DNA from: Microglena sp. YARC
Taxonomy: Eukaryota > Chlorophyta > Chlorophyceae > Chlamydomonadales > Chlamydomonadaceae
Length of the DNA: 64,000 nt
NCBI GenBank assembly: GCA_022414725.1
Contig: CM039464.1
Span: 744,001-808,000 of the forward strand
Direction of reading: 5' to 3'
The position numbers and the translations under genes are program-made. This document shows positions 1 through 11,400 of the stretch, piece after piece. How positions within the stretch are numbered: the stretch's first letter is position 1; each line of letters starts with the position of its first letter. The notes beneath the pieces were generated by a model that had not been told where the DNA came from, searched no databases, and was given only the letters and a program-made list of their open reading frames with translations.

Positions 1-616
1 ATGAATTGCGGTGCTCTCACGCGTTTTATGACTTGGTGACTACTTATGTACTTCCTTAGAACTATCGGTCCTGACAGTACTATGTCAGCTTACTGTTGAC
101 TGCGTCATCGGTTCTTCTGACACGCGCTGTCTAACCTGTACCCTGATCAGGTTCCAGGCTACTGCCCCCCCTTTCCTCCGCTGGTGTCCCTTTATGGTTC
201 CACTATCTTTTGTAATATTTATTCTCGTCTCCGCATTTATAGATTGGGGTGCTGCACACACTAAGTCCACTCTCCGGAGTGTTATCCAAGCTGATAGTGA
301 TGTGCAGGGCTTTGTATTGGGATCCGTAGGTAAGGTGGAGCAGGCGCGCCGGTGGTGCAGGTGCGCTGCTGTCGGGGGATGTCATGGCCTCGCGGATCCT
401 GTCAGGGTGTGAGGTGGGAGTTATTCTATATGCACGGTAAAATTTAGAGGTGGAGGAGTGACGGATCCAGGATTTGCACAGGTAGTGGCGTGCTACCCAG
501 GTGGCATCACTGTTGGGGCAGCCCCATGCTTGGTGCGCGTGACTGCCTTCGGTCTGCGTGGGCCACGCCCACCATTGGTTTCCTTCCAGGTCCCCAATGG
601 AATCCGCCTCGTAGTC

Positions 617-1141
617 AAGTTTATGTGACATCTCCTCTCTCTCGTGTATCAAACGCATCTTCCTTGCTTTCATGGAAGGAAAATGCTTTTTGCTCCTCGA
701 GGCCTTGTTCGTTTACAAGGTTCGTGTTTGTGTGTGTGTGGTGGTGGGGTATGTGGGGTGGGGTGGGGTGGGGTAGGCGGGGGAGGTCAAGGTTGTTTAG
801 GACGCTGCGTCCCTCGTCGCAGATCCACCGTCGAAGGGTCCGTTGCGTCGCAGGATGCAACGTGGGGTGGGTTCGCTGACCAGAAGGAAGGGGCTGTTGC
901 GTCGCAGGACGCAGGCTATAAAATTGGTTGCGTCTTAGGCGGCAGATTTGGGGGTCTCCTAAAGTACCCTAGTAATGGTGGTGGTGGTGGTGGTGGACGT
1001 TCCTCATCAGCATCAAGGCACCTGAATAACCTGATTGGTCCACCTTCCGACGATTCTGGTGTCACCTCTCGCTCTGATAGCCAACACTCTGGGGCAATTG
1101 TCCGCCATGCCGTGTGTTCGTCTCATTTAACCAAAAGAGTG
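617..1141 (+). repeat. Long direct repeat, copy A (about 525 bp)
   Basis: This block is nearly identical to 2445-2970. It includes a GT-rich stretch, a segment with repeated GTTGCGTCGCAGG motifs, a short (GGT)n run and a unique-looking end. Its open frames are not conserved between the copies and have no recognisable domain, so I do not call a gene. A diverged inverted relic lies at about 4243-4442. Confidence 0.85.
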
Positions 1142-1304
1142 TACCAACTGCATAATCGTCCCAGTTCCAGGCCGGTCTCCCGGTATCTTTTTCATTACGC
1201 CGCTGCGGGTTCCCAGGGTCTCACTGTACCCTGTACTGATGGAGCCGACAGACGTTACATTTCCCGGTTTTGATGAGAGGGGCAGCTATCGTGCTGCTTA
1301 AAAT

Positions 1305-1399
1305 TCCGCCACCGAGATTCGAACTCGGGTCGCTCGGGAACATCGTCTTTCGACGGAGCTTGAGAGCCTAGTATCCTAGGCCAACTAGACTATGCCGGA
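1305..1399 (-). tRNA. tRNA-Glu (CTC), with probable intron
   Basis: The minus strand folds as a tRNA. It has a TCCGGCA/TGGCGGA acceptor stem with one mismatch, a Glu-type D arm (GTCTAGTTGG), anticodon CTC in the loop CTCTCAA, and a T arm CGAG-TTCGAAT-CTCG. At 95 nt it is too long for class I. About 22 nt after the anticodon loop (including CGTC-GAAA-GACG) look like a canonical-position intron, after which the anticodon stem closes as CTAGG/CCGAG with one mismatch. It could be functional or slightly decayed. Confidence 0.7.
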
Positions 1400-1406
1400 G
1401 GGGATT

Positions 1407-1478
1407 GGAGTTGGAGTCCATGGATCCCCCTACCTGTCGCATGCTAAGCGACCGCTCTACCATTTGAGCTACGACCCC
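1407..1478 (-). tRNA. tRNA-Ala (AGC)
   Basis: The minus strand shows GGGGTCG, then TA-GCTC-AAATGGTAGA-GCGG as D arm, an anticodon arm TCGCT-TAGCATG-CGAC carrying AGC, and a 3' part that is degenerate in the T loop (GATCCATGGAC). It lies 7 bp from the tRNA-Glu on the same strand, so the two form a small cluster. The weak T arm leaves open that this is a recent pseudogene. Confidence 0.6.
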
Positions 1479-1479
1479 T

Positions 1480-2444
1480 CACAGTCGGTGCACACTGAGA
1501 ATCCAGAGCAACTCCGTTTTCTTCTCAGCAAAAAAAATTGCCTCAAAAATCCTGCAAGCTGTGGCCTTACTTGGCTCTGGCTAGTTGGTCCAGTCTGCGG
1601 GTGCTTGCTTTTCGTAAACCCCCATGGCTGGTTGGTCTTCCTACTGCACACCTAGTCCTGATTGGATTGCTTGGACATGGGGTCCTCCAGGCCCTTGTAC
1701 CCTAGTGGAGTCTCCTTGCCTGCTTACCTCTGTGTACTTGTTTGGGAATGTAGTCTACTTGCACTGGCCATGGTCAACCCTCCAGGAGTCCAGGGTGGTC
1801 GCTCTCTAGGGCAGGGCCCGGATGGCCTCTAGGGCATAGCCAGCCTGTCCTCGATCTGGTGGGTGTATTTGGCTTGTGGGTATGATGGGCGCTTCTTCGG
1901 GTCTGGCCTCCTGGGCTGCATCCTCGGTACACACACTCCACCTCGACCGTATGTCTGGGCACCTTAGGGGGCACCTTTTATCTTGGGTCGTTGAATCCCC
2001 CTGTGCTGTTGATTGGCATGGCGCTTCCTGCGGTTTCTGCCCCCGCCCTCCTTGACGCCTCCCTTTCTCTCTACTCCAGCTGTGCTTACGGTAGTTTGTT
2101 GGTGTTGTTACTTTAGTTTGAACTCATGCTTTTGTCTTCTGACGTAATTGGGCATGGCTGTGTGTTTCTGGACACTCTTCGTTTAGTCTAGACTCTTCCT
2201 TTCTTCCCTGGGATGCCTATGGTACCGGTACTAGGAACTCTGGTCAACGCCCCCCCCCCCCCCCCCCCCCCCCTCCCCCCATTTCTGCCTTCCTTTCCGC
2301 TTTCTGTATGCTTCCTTGTTTGGACGTTTCTGCCCCTTATTTGTTTTCAAGATTTTTGGGGCTGCCTCAAAAACCCCAAGCCTGATATATGCAACTGGAG
2401 AGTAGGCAAGACGTGTCATTGTCATATCTCGGCATTGTTTTACT
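1480..2444. other. No gene recognised; poly-C tract near 2250
   Basis: This is mixed-composition sequence between the tRNA pair and repeat copy B. It holds a run of more than 20 C near 2250. I see no coding exon, RNA gene or repeat family that I can support. Confidence 0.5.
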
Positions 2445-2970
2445 AAGTTTATGTGACATCTCCTCTCTCTCTTGTATCAAACGCATCTTCCTTGCTTTCA
2501 TGGAAAGAAAATGCTTTTTGCTCCTCGAGGCCTTGTTCGTTTACAAGGTTCGTGTTTGTGTGTGTGTGGTGGTGGGGTATGTGGGGTGGGGTGGGGTGGG
2601 GTAGGCGGGGGAGGTCAAGGTTGTTTAGGACGCTGCGTCCCTCGTCGCAGATCCACCGTCGAAGGGTCCGTTGCGTCGCAGGATGCAACGTGGGGTGGGT
2701 TCGCTGACCAGAAGGAAGGGGCCGTTGCGTCGCAGGACGCAGGCTATACAATTGGTTGTGTCTCAGGCGGCAGATTTGGGGGTCTTCCTAAAGCACCCTA
2801 GTAATGGTGGTGGTGGTGGTGGTGGACGTTCCTCATCAGCATCAAGGCACCTGAATAACCTGATTGGTCCACCTTCCGACGATTCTGGTGTCACCTCTCG
2901 CTCTGATAGCCAACACTCTGGGGCAATTGTCCGCCATGCCGTGTGTTCGTCTCATTTAACCAAAAGAGTG
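2445..2970 (+). repeat. Long direct repeat, copy B
   Basis: Second copy of the 617-1141 block, differing by scattered substitutions. The two copies are 1.3 kb apart and flank the tRNA cluster. Sequence identity stops abruptly at both ends. Confidence 0.85.
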
Positions 2971-3247
2971 CATAACTGTATCATATCGTTAGCATGGGTA
3001 GTGACAAACACTTATGCACCAGCGGAGTACCGAGTGCAATCACATTGTTGTGGGCAGATAGAGCACTAACGCTACTGCTCTGGAGGGTCGTCATTACTGT
3101 GCGGAGGAGGCAGGGTGTTCCTGTTCGCTAACACTAGATACTCTCTAAACAACATGAGGATACTTGGGATATCAGTATCTTCAATGGTGAAATGGACCAG
3201 AAAAACCAACAGTCTAAAAGGTTGACAACGACCTGAAACGCCAAGAG

Positions 3248-3316
3248 CGACCGAAGGGGGGATCGAACCCCCGACTCTTCATCCTCAGAGTGATTAGGTC
3301 TACAACTAGACCAATG
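3248..3316 (-). pseudogene. tRNA-like relic
   Basis: The minus strand contains GGTCTAGTTG (A-box-like), a possible anticodon arm ACTCT...AGAGT and a perfect T arm GGGGG-TTCGATC-CCCCC. No matching acceptor stem is present. This suggests a tRNA pseudogene or the head of a tRNA-derived SINE. Confidence 0.35.
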
Positions 3317-3976
3317 TATAGTACTGAAAGGGGCTGACAGATACAGTACTAGCTGCAAAAATAGGGATCTTCGGCACCCTCTTCTGCATCCCTGTGGACC
3401 AAGAAGCAAAACCACATGCTGGCCCCGGAATGATCTTCCCTCCGTAAATGGGCGGCGCCGGCTTGTTCATCGACCAGATCAAGGTCAGTGCTTCAGGAAC
3501 GATGGTTAGCACACTAGTGTCGAGCAAGGAAAATAGGGGTCTTTGGCAGCATCTTCTGCATCCCTGCAACCCAATGCCTACCGAACCACGCTACATGCAT
3601 CCTACACACCACCCCGAACCCAACAATGAAAACCACCCAAAAGACAAAAAGCCAGCTGATCGGGGCGTTCATTCTAGTTGGCACCATCTTCTGCATCCCA
3701 GAGAGACCTTTTTCGACCTAAATGCACCATCACAAACTCAGGGCCCCAGTCGGTTAAACGATTGTTTGGGGTTCATTTCATTAGTGCTTTTTCTTTTTAA
3801 GCCTTTCTTATACGGTAGGGCAAGTCCCTTTAGCCTGTTTGGCCTTCCCCTGGACTGTAACATACATGCATACATCATGATCCACCCACGCTGACCCACC
3901 CACCTTGACAGACACGGATTTGGTAAGGGTGCCACCATGCTTGAACACTGGACCATCATTATCCACCCATCATAAC

Positions 3977-4164
3977 TAGGGAACGGCAAATCATATGATG
4001 GTGACCAAAGACGAGTTTGATATCATCTGATATCATACAAAAATCATATGATTTAATTTCATATGATATGATGCCCCAGGCCAAAGTTACCTAGTCAGAC
4101 CGCTGGCATCATAGGATATCATATGATGACATGATATCATATGATATCGTATTGCCGATCCCTA
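3977..4164. mobile_element. hAT-like MITE with 8-bp TSD
   Basis: The element begins TAGGGAACGGCAA and ends TTGCCGATCCCTA (terminal inverted repeats). It is flanked on both sides by ATCATAAC, an 8-bp target duplication typical of hAT transposons. The interior is AT-rich and palindromic (ATCATATGAT, GATATCAT). Related copies lie at about 11,093-11,245, 51,441-51,615 and 52,690-52,920. Confidence 0.85.
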
Positions 4165-4242
4165 ATCATAACCCACCCATCTTGACTGCGGGACCCCTTT
4201 CAACCCAAATGCACCCCTACAGCCCAAGAAAAGGGTGCCAAA

Positions 4243-4442
4243 GCCACCCCCACACAGGGTACTTTAGGAGGACTCCCAGCTCTGCTGTCTGAGAAGAAAC
4301 CAATTGTATAGACCTGCATCCTGCGACACAACGGACCCTTCCTTCTGGTCAACGGAACCTCCCCACGTTGTGCCCTGGGACGCAACCGACCCTTCGGCGT
4401 TGCGTCTACGATGGAGGACCCAGCTTCCTGAACAACCCTGCC
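4243..4442 (-). repeat. Diverged inverted copy of the 617/2445 repeat
   Basis: On the minus strand it retains the GTTGCGTC...GGATGCA segment, the 'CTGACCAGAAGGAAGG' segment and the following tract in the same order as the two long direct repeats, with many substitutions. Confidence 0.6.
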
Positions 4443-4567
4443 CCCATGAATTTTCAGCCAACTCTAGGCACCGACACCTTAGTTGGCTTGGCTCTAGGTT
4501 TAGGCTTGATTGGCCTTATGGCTTCCTGACCCAGCTTCTTGAACAACCCTGCCCCCACATAAGCAGT

Positions 4568-5799
4568 GACTAGCAGTACTGTTCAGGAGGGTCATTATTG
4601 TGAGGAGGGGAGAGAGAGAGGGGGAGGGGAAGGTGGAGGTGGAGGTGGAGGGGGAGCCCCCACATAAGCAATGACTAGCAGTACTGGAGGGTCATTATTG
4701 TGTGGATGGGGGAGGGTGTTCCTTAAGTTGGCCATGAAGTAATCGCGACCCCTCTTCCATTGCTCATCCTGGCTGATGGGGGTACAAGCAAAATTATAGG
4801 GCTAAGACCCTTTCGCCTTCCAATGTAATGCTAGCGGTACTGCTCAGGAGGGTCGTTATTGTGTGGAGGGGGGAGGGTGTTCCTTAAGTTGGCCATGAAG
4901 TAATCGCGACCCCTCTTCCATTGCTCATCCTGGCTGATGGGGTTACAAGAAAAATTATAGGGCTAAGACGGTAAGACCCTTTCACCTTACAAACCTAGCG
5001 GTACTGTTCTGGGGGGTCATTATTGTGTGGAGGGGCGAAGGAGGGTGTTCCTGAAGTTAGCCATGAAGTAGTCGCGACCCCTCTTCCATTGCTCACCCCA
5101 CTGCTAATTTGGAGGGTCTACGGCACCCTTGTATTTAGCTTACAAGGGTACATTCTAGGTGGGAAGGGTGCTGTAGGGGTTCAGAAAAGGGTGCTGAAGA
5201 CCAACTGAGGGTACAGTCTAGGTGGGGAGGGTGCTGTAGGGGTTCAGAAAAGGGTGCTGAAGACCGACTGAGGGTACAGTCTAGGTGGGAAGGGTGCTGT
5301 AGGGGTTCAGAAAAGGGTGCTGAAGACTGACTGAGGGTACAGTCTAGGTGGGAAGGGTGCTGTAGGGGTTCAGAAAAGGGTGCTGAAGACTGACTGAGGG
5401 TACAGTCTAGGTGGGAAGGGTGCTGTAGGGGTTCAGAAAAGGGTGCTGAAGACTGACTGAGGGTACAGTCTAGGTGGGAAGGGTGCTGTAGGGGTTCAGA
5501 AAAGGGTGCTGAAGACCGAATGAACACCATCCAAATTTTCAGTGTCCTGGCTGATGGGTCAGATACAACACTAGCGGTACAGCTCTGGGGGGTCAGATAC
5601 AACACTACCGGTACTGCTCTGGGGGGTCAGATACAACACTAGCGGTACTGCTCTGGGGGGTCGTTATTGTGTGGAGGGGGGAGGGTGTTCCTGAAGTTGG
5701 CCATGCAGTAATCGCGACCCCTCTTCCATTGCTCATCCTGGCTGATGGGGGTACAAGCGAAATTATAGGGCTAAGACCCTTTCGCCTTCCAATGTAATG
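4568..5799 (-). repeat. Array of terminal-exon/3'UTR copies (exon 8, minus gene)
   Basis: About five longer copies (starting near 4568, 4674, 4831, 4992 and 5639) and two truncated ones (5569, 5605) repeat the 3' half of exon 8 of the minus-strand gene. Each holds the codons for ..[13 protein letters not shown].., the TAG stop and about 60 bp of 3' UTR. The cleanest unit is about 160 bp, and a further relic lies near 3070. Copies lie only downstream of the real exon in gene orientation, so this is the donor-side counterpart at a terminal exon. Confidence 0.8.
5135..5518. repeat. 62-bp minisatellite, about six copies
   Basis: Six consecutive units of about 62 bp, each with AAGGGTGCTGTAGGGGTTC and AAAGGGTGCTGAAGAC. 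One minus-strand frame stays open only because the unit lacks stops. I do not regard it as a gene. It interrupts the exon-8 copy array. Confidence 0.9.
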
Positions 5800-5950
5800 C
5801 TAGCGGTACTGCTCAGGAGGGTCGTTATTGTGTGGAGGGGGGAGGGTGTTCCTGAAGTTGGCCATGAAGTAATCGCGGTCCCTCTTCCATTGCTCATCCT
5901 GGCTGAGAGGGGTTTCGCCCTTTGCCCTTGCCATCTGCTCTTGCTTCAAT
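5800..5950 (-). CDS. Exon 8 (terminal) of the PRAT-like gene
   Basis: The acceptor is AACCATAG with the exon starting ATTGAAGC. The exon enters in phase 2, reads ..[16 protein letters not shown].. and ..[17 protein letters not shown].., and ends in TAG at 5800-5802. Its 151 nt fit one completing base plus 50 codons. The acceptor half is amplified upstream (5951-8650) and the stop-containing half downstream (4568-5799). Confidence 0.75.
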
Positions 5951-6251
5951 CTATGGTTCACATGGAGGGGTGTATGTGGGGGTGTGGGGTGAGTTTGTGT
6001 GTGTGGGGGTGGGGTGGGGTGGGGTGGGGTGGGGTGGGGTGGGGTGGGGGGTGGGTTGTGTGTGGGGGAGGGGGGAGGAGCTGAGTGAGTGAGTGTGTGG
6101 AAGCTGTGTGGGTTGGTGGGTGTGGGTTCACCCTTTGCCCTTGCCATCTGTCCTTGCTTCAATCTGCAGTTCACATGGAAGGGTGTGTGGGGGGGGTAGG
6201 TGTGTGTGTGTGTGTGTGGTGGTGGGGGGGGGGAGGTAGGGGTTGGGGGAG

Positions 6252-6286
<35 letters not shown>

Positions 6287-8367
6287 TGGGGGTAGGGGTT
6301 GGGGGAGCTGAGTATAAGCTGTGTGTGTGTGTGTGTGCGTGTGTGTGTGTGGGGGGGTGGGGGGGGTCACTATTCGCCCTTGCCATCTGCTCTGGTTTCA
6401 ATCTGTGGTTCACATGGGGTGGGGTGGGGTGGGGTGGGGTGGGGGGGGGGGGGAAGTGAGTGTGTGAGTGGAAGCTGTGGATGGGTGGGGGGGGAGGGGT
6501 TTCACCCTTTGCCCTTGCCATCTGTTCTTGCTTCGATCTGTGGTTCACATGGGGTGGGGTAGAGGTGAGTGAGTGAGTGAGTGGAAGCTGTGTGGGTGGG
6601 GGGTTGCCCTTTGCCCTTGCCACCTGCTCTTGCTTCAATCTGCTGTTCACATGAGGGTGGGGAGCTGGTGAAAGCTATGGGTGGGATGGTGTGTGGGTGG
6701 GTTGGTGGGTGTGAGAGGGAATTCGTCCTTCGACCTTGCCATCTGTTTTGTTTCAATCTGTGGTTCACATGGGGGTTGGCTGAGTGGGTGAGTGGAAGCT
6801 GTGTGGGTTGTTGTTGTTGGGTGGTTGGTGGGGGGGGGCCTTTGCCCTTGTCGTCTGATCTTGCTTCAATCTGTGGTTCACATGGGGGAGGGCGGGGGGG
6901 GGGGGGGGGAGGAGCTGAGTGAGTGAGTGGGTGGGTGGGGGTGGGGGGGGTGGCTGAGGGGGTTTCACTTGCAGTTCACATGGGGGGGGGGTGGGGGTGG
7001 GGGTGAGGGTGGGGGTGGGGAGCTGGTGGGACCTGTCAGTGTGTGCGTGTGTAGGTGGTGTAGCTGAGTGGGTGAGTGTGTTGAGCTGAGTGGAAGCTGT
7101 GTGGGTTGGTGGGCGTGGGTGCGGGTTCGCCCTTTGCCCTTGCCATCTGCTCTTGCTGCAATCTATGGTTCACATTGGGGGGGGGGGGGGGCTGGGTATG
7201 GGTGGGTGGGTGGGTGGGAGGGTGCGGGGGGGAGCTGGGGGAGTGAGTGGAAGCTGTGTGGGTGGGTGGGTGGGTATGGGTGAGGTTTTGCCCTTTGCCC
7301 TTGCCATCTGCTCTTGTTTCAATCTGTGGTTCACATTGGGAAGGGTGTGTGGGTGGATGGGTAAGTGGGTGGGGGGTGGGGGGGAGAGCTGGGGGAGTGA
7401 GTGGAAGCTGTGTGGGTGGGTGGGTGGGTATGGGTGAGGTTTTGCCCTTTGCCCTTGCCATCTGATCTTGTTTCAATCTGTGGTTCACATTAGGGGAGGG
7501 TGGGGGGGGGAGCTAGGTGAGTGAGTGGAAGCTGTGTGGGTGGATGGGTGGTGTGGGGGTGGTCGTGTGTGTGTGTGTGTGTGTGGTGGTGGTGTGTGGG
7601 TGGGTGGTGGTGGTGGTGTTGGTGGGGGGTCGTCCGTCACCCTTTCCATCTGTTCTTGCTTCAATCTGCGGTTCACATGGGGTGGTGGATGGAGGTGGAG
7701 GAGCTGAGCGGAAGCTGTGTGTGTGTGCGTGGGTGGGTGGGTTGGTTATTCTTTGCCCTTGCCGTCTGCTTACTTCAATTTGCGATTCAAATGGAGGGAT
7801 TTTTGTGGTGGTGGTAGTGGTTTAGCTGAGTGGGTGAGTGTATTGTGCTGAGTGGAAGCTGTGTGGGTGGGTTGGCGTGGGGTGCGGGGTCGCCCTTTGC
7901 CCTTGCCATCTGCTCTTGCTGCAATCTAATGGTTCACATTGGGGGGGGGGGGGAGGGGGTTCACACAACGCCCTTTGCCATCTGCTCTTGTTTCAATCTG
8001 TGGTTCACATGGGGTGGGGATGGGGAGTGGGGGTGGGGGTGGGGTGGGGGTGGGGGTGGGAGTGGAAGCTGTGTGATGGGGGTGGGGGGTGGGGGTGGGG
8101 GGTGGGGGTGGGGTTTGCCCTTTGCCCTTGCCATCTGCTCTTACTTCAATCTGTGGTTCACAAGGGGGGGGGGAGCTGAGTAGAAGCTGTGTGTGTGGGT
8201 GTGTGGGGGGGTTCACCCTTCACCCTTGCCATCTGCTCTTGCTTCCATCTGTGGTTGGGCTGGTGGTTGTGCTGGTGGGTGGGTGGTGGGGGAGCTGATT
8301 GGAAGCTGTGTGTGTGGGTGGTGTGTGTGGGGGGGGGGAAGAGCTGAGTGGAATCTGTGTGTGTGTT

Positions 8368-8408
<41 letters not shown>

Positions 8409-11400
8409 TGGTGGGGTGGGTGGGTGAGTAGGTGGTGGGGGGGTGGGTGAGTAGGTGGGTGTGTGGGGGGGGTCACCCTATGATGTGATGGGTGGGTGGG
8501 TGGGTGGGTAGGTGGTGGGTGTGGGGGGTGGGTGGGTGGGTGTGGGGGTAGATAGGTGGGTAGGTGGGGTTTCGCCATATGATGTGATGGGTGGGTGGGT
8601 GGGTAGGTGAGTGGGGTTTCACTTTTTGCCCTTGCCATCTGCTCGTGGTGGGGTCATAGTGGGTAACAAGAGTATGTTTCAGTCCAGGGGTAGTCAAGTA
8701 GGATAAAGGATATAGCCAAAACAAAGAGGTATGTAAGTTTGTTACATAGTGTATGTAAGTTTGTTACATAGTGTATGTAAGTATGGTTCATAGTGGGTAA
8801 GTGTGGGTAAGGATTGTTTGTTTCAGTCCAGGGGTAGCCAACTAGGATAAAGGACATCGCCAAAACAAAGAGGTATGTAAGTTTGTTACATAGTGTATGT
8901 AAGTTTGTTACACAGTGTATGTAAGTATGGTTCATAGTGGGTAAGTGTGGGTAATAATTGTTTGTTTCAGTCCAGGGGTAGCCAAGTAGGATAAAGGATA
9001 TAGCCAAAACAAAGATGTATGTAAGTTTGTTACATAGTGTATGTAAGTTTGTTACACAGTGTATGTAAGTATGGTTCATAGTGGGTAAGTGTGGGTAAGG
9101 ATTGTTTGTTTCAGTCCAGGGGTAGCCAAGTAGGCTAAAGGATATAGCCAAAACAAAGATGTATGTAATTTTGTTACACAGTGTATGTAAGTATGGTTCA
9201 TAGTGCGTGGGTAAGTGTGGGTAAGGATTGTTTGTTTCAGTCCAGGGGTAGCCAAGTAGGATAAAAGACATAGCCAAAACAAAGAGGTTTGTAAGCAAAT
9301 AAATACATAAATCTTCACTTCCAACATATGTCACAATGACACTTTTAAGGACGTGGGGTTAAGGGAACCGGCTCGTAAGCATGTGATGGACGGGCTTACA
9401 CCACACCTAGAGTCCAGTTACCATGCCCGTCGACGACCCTCCCCGTGGGCCCAGGTGACCTCGATGGGGTTCGAACCAGCAACCTGATAAGACCCCGCAC
9501 CTGCTTCCGTTCGATCCGGGATAGCTCTACGATAGAGCCATCCCGTTCCGAAAGGGGATAGGTATGTAAGTATGTTACACACCAAGGGTAGCCTAATAGG
9601 CTAAAGGGGCTTGCCCACCCGTGGTAAGAAGGGCTAAAAAGAAAGGTATACGGATTGTGCACAGGTAGATGTAGACCTATCTTCAGCCTCCACCCTCACC
9701 GTTACCATCAGAAATGACAGTAACAGCAACAGCATCTGCATCAGCAACCTGATCTGCACCAGCAAGATCAGAATCAACAGCATGAGCATGAGAATCAGTA
9801 TCAGGATCAGCATCAACCTCATCAGCATCAGCAAGACCAGCATCAACAGCATGAGCATGAGCATGAGTATGAGCATGAGCATCAGGATCAGGATCAACCT
9901 CATCAGCATCAGCAAGACCAGCATCAACAGCATGACCATGAGCATGAGTATGAGCATGAGCATCAGGATCAGCATCAACCTCATCAGCATCAGCAAGACC
10001 AGCATCAACAGCATGACCATGGGCATGAGTATGAGCATCAGGATCAGCATCAACCTCATCAGCATCAGCAAGGCCAGCATCAACAGCATGAGCATGAGCA
10101 TGAGTATGAGCATGAGCATCAGGATCAGCATCAACCTCATCAGCATCAGCAAGACCAGCATCAACAGCATGAGCATGAGCATGAGTATGAGCATGAGCAT
10201 CAGGATCAGCATCAACCTCATCAGCATCAGCAAGACCAGCATCAACAGCATGAGCATGAGCATGAGTATGAGCATGAGCATCAGGATCAGCATCAACCTC
10301 ATCAGCATCAGCAAGACCAGCATCAACAGCATGACCATGAGCATGAGTATGAGCATCAGGATCAGCATCAACCTCATCAGCATCAGCAAGATCAGCATCA
10401 GTATGAGCGTTAGTATCAAGATCAGCCACAACAGCATGAGCATGAGTATCAGGATCAGCATCAACAGCATCAGCATCCACATCAGCAACATCATCCGCAT
10501 CAGCAAGATTAGCATCAACAGCATCAGCATGAGCATGAGTATCAGGATCAGCATCAACCTCATCAGCATCAGCAAGATCAGCATCAACAGCATCAGCATA
10601 AGCATGAGTATGAGTAAAAGCATGAGTACCAGGATCAGCATCAACATCATCATCATCAGCAAGATCAGCATCAGTATGAGTATGAGCGTTAGTATCACGA
10701 TCAACAGCATCAGCATCAGTATGAGCGTGAGTATGAGCATGAGTATCAGGATCAGCATCAACAGCATGAGCATGAGTATGAGCATGAGCATAAGTATGAG
10801 TATGAGAATGAGTATCAGGATCAGCATCAACATCATCATCATCAGCAAGATCAGCATCAACAGCATGAGTATGAGTATAAGTGTTAGTATCAAGTTCAGA
10901 ATCAACAGCATCAGTATGAGCATGAGTATGAGCATGAGTATGAGCATGAGCATCAGGATCAGCATCAACCTCATCAGCATCAGCAAGACCAGCATCAGCA
11001 TGAGCATGAGTATGAGTAAGAGCATTGAAGATACCCAGAATCAGCATCAACATCATCAGCCGAAGGAGCAGGCAGTGGTATCATTTGTGGAGACCGGCAT
11101 ATCATATGATGTTGACCAAAGGCGAGTATGATATGATATTATATCATATCATACAAACTGCATCATATGCCTGATTATATATGGTATTTTACCCCAGTCA
11201 GACTGCCGGCATCATATGATGTCAAATGATATCCTATTACCGTTTGTTGTAAGCGGTGGTTTTACGCGCCATTACTTCGGCCGCCGGGTTCGAACTCGCA
11301 CAAAATAGTTGGCGTCACATAATGTTGTAAGCGGTGGTTTGAACGATTCAAACATCTGATAAGATGGTCGAACCATTTGTCAGAACTAGATGACCGGTAG

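Noticed and set aside
5135..5605. 156-codon minus ORF with six SSAPFSEPLQHPSHLDCTL repeats
   Set aside because: Product of a 62-bp minisatellite with small indels; no start or splice context and no conservation beyond the DNA repeat.
9634..11131. Open frames of about 450 codons on both strands (Asp/Ala/His-, Leu/Met- and Ser/Ile-rich)
   Set aside because: They are by-products of a stop-free hexamer array; several frames are open at once, so the openness is no evidence for translation.
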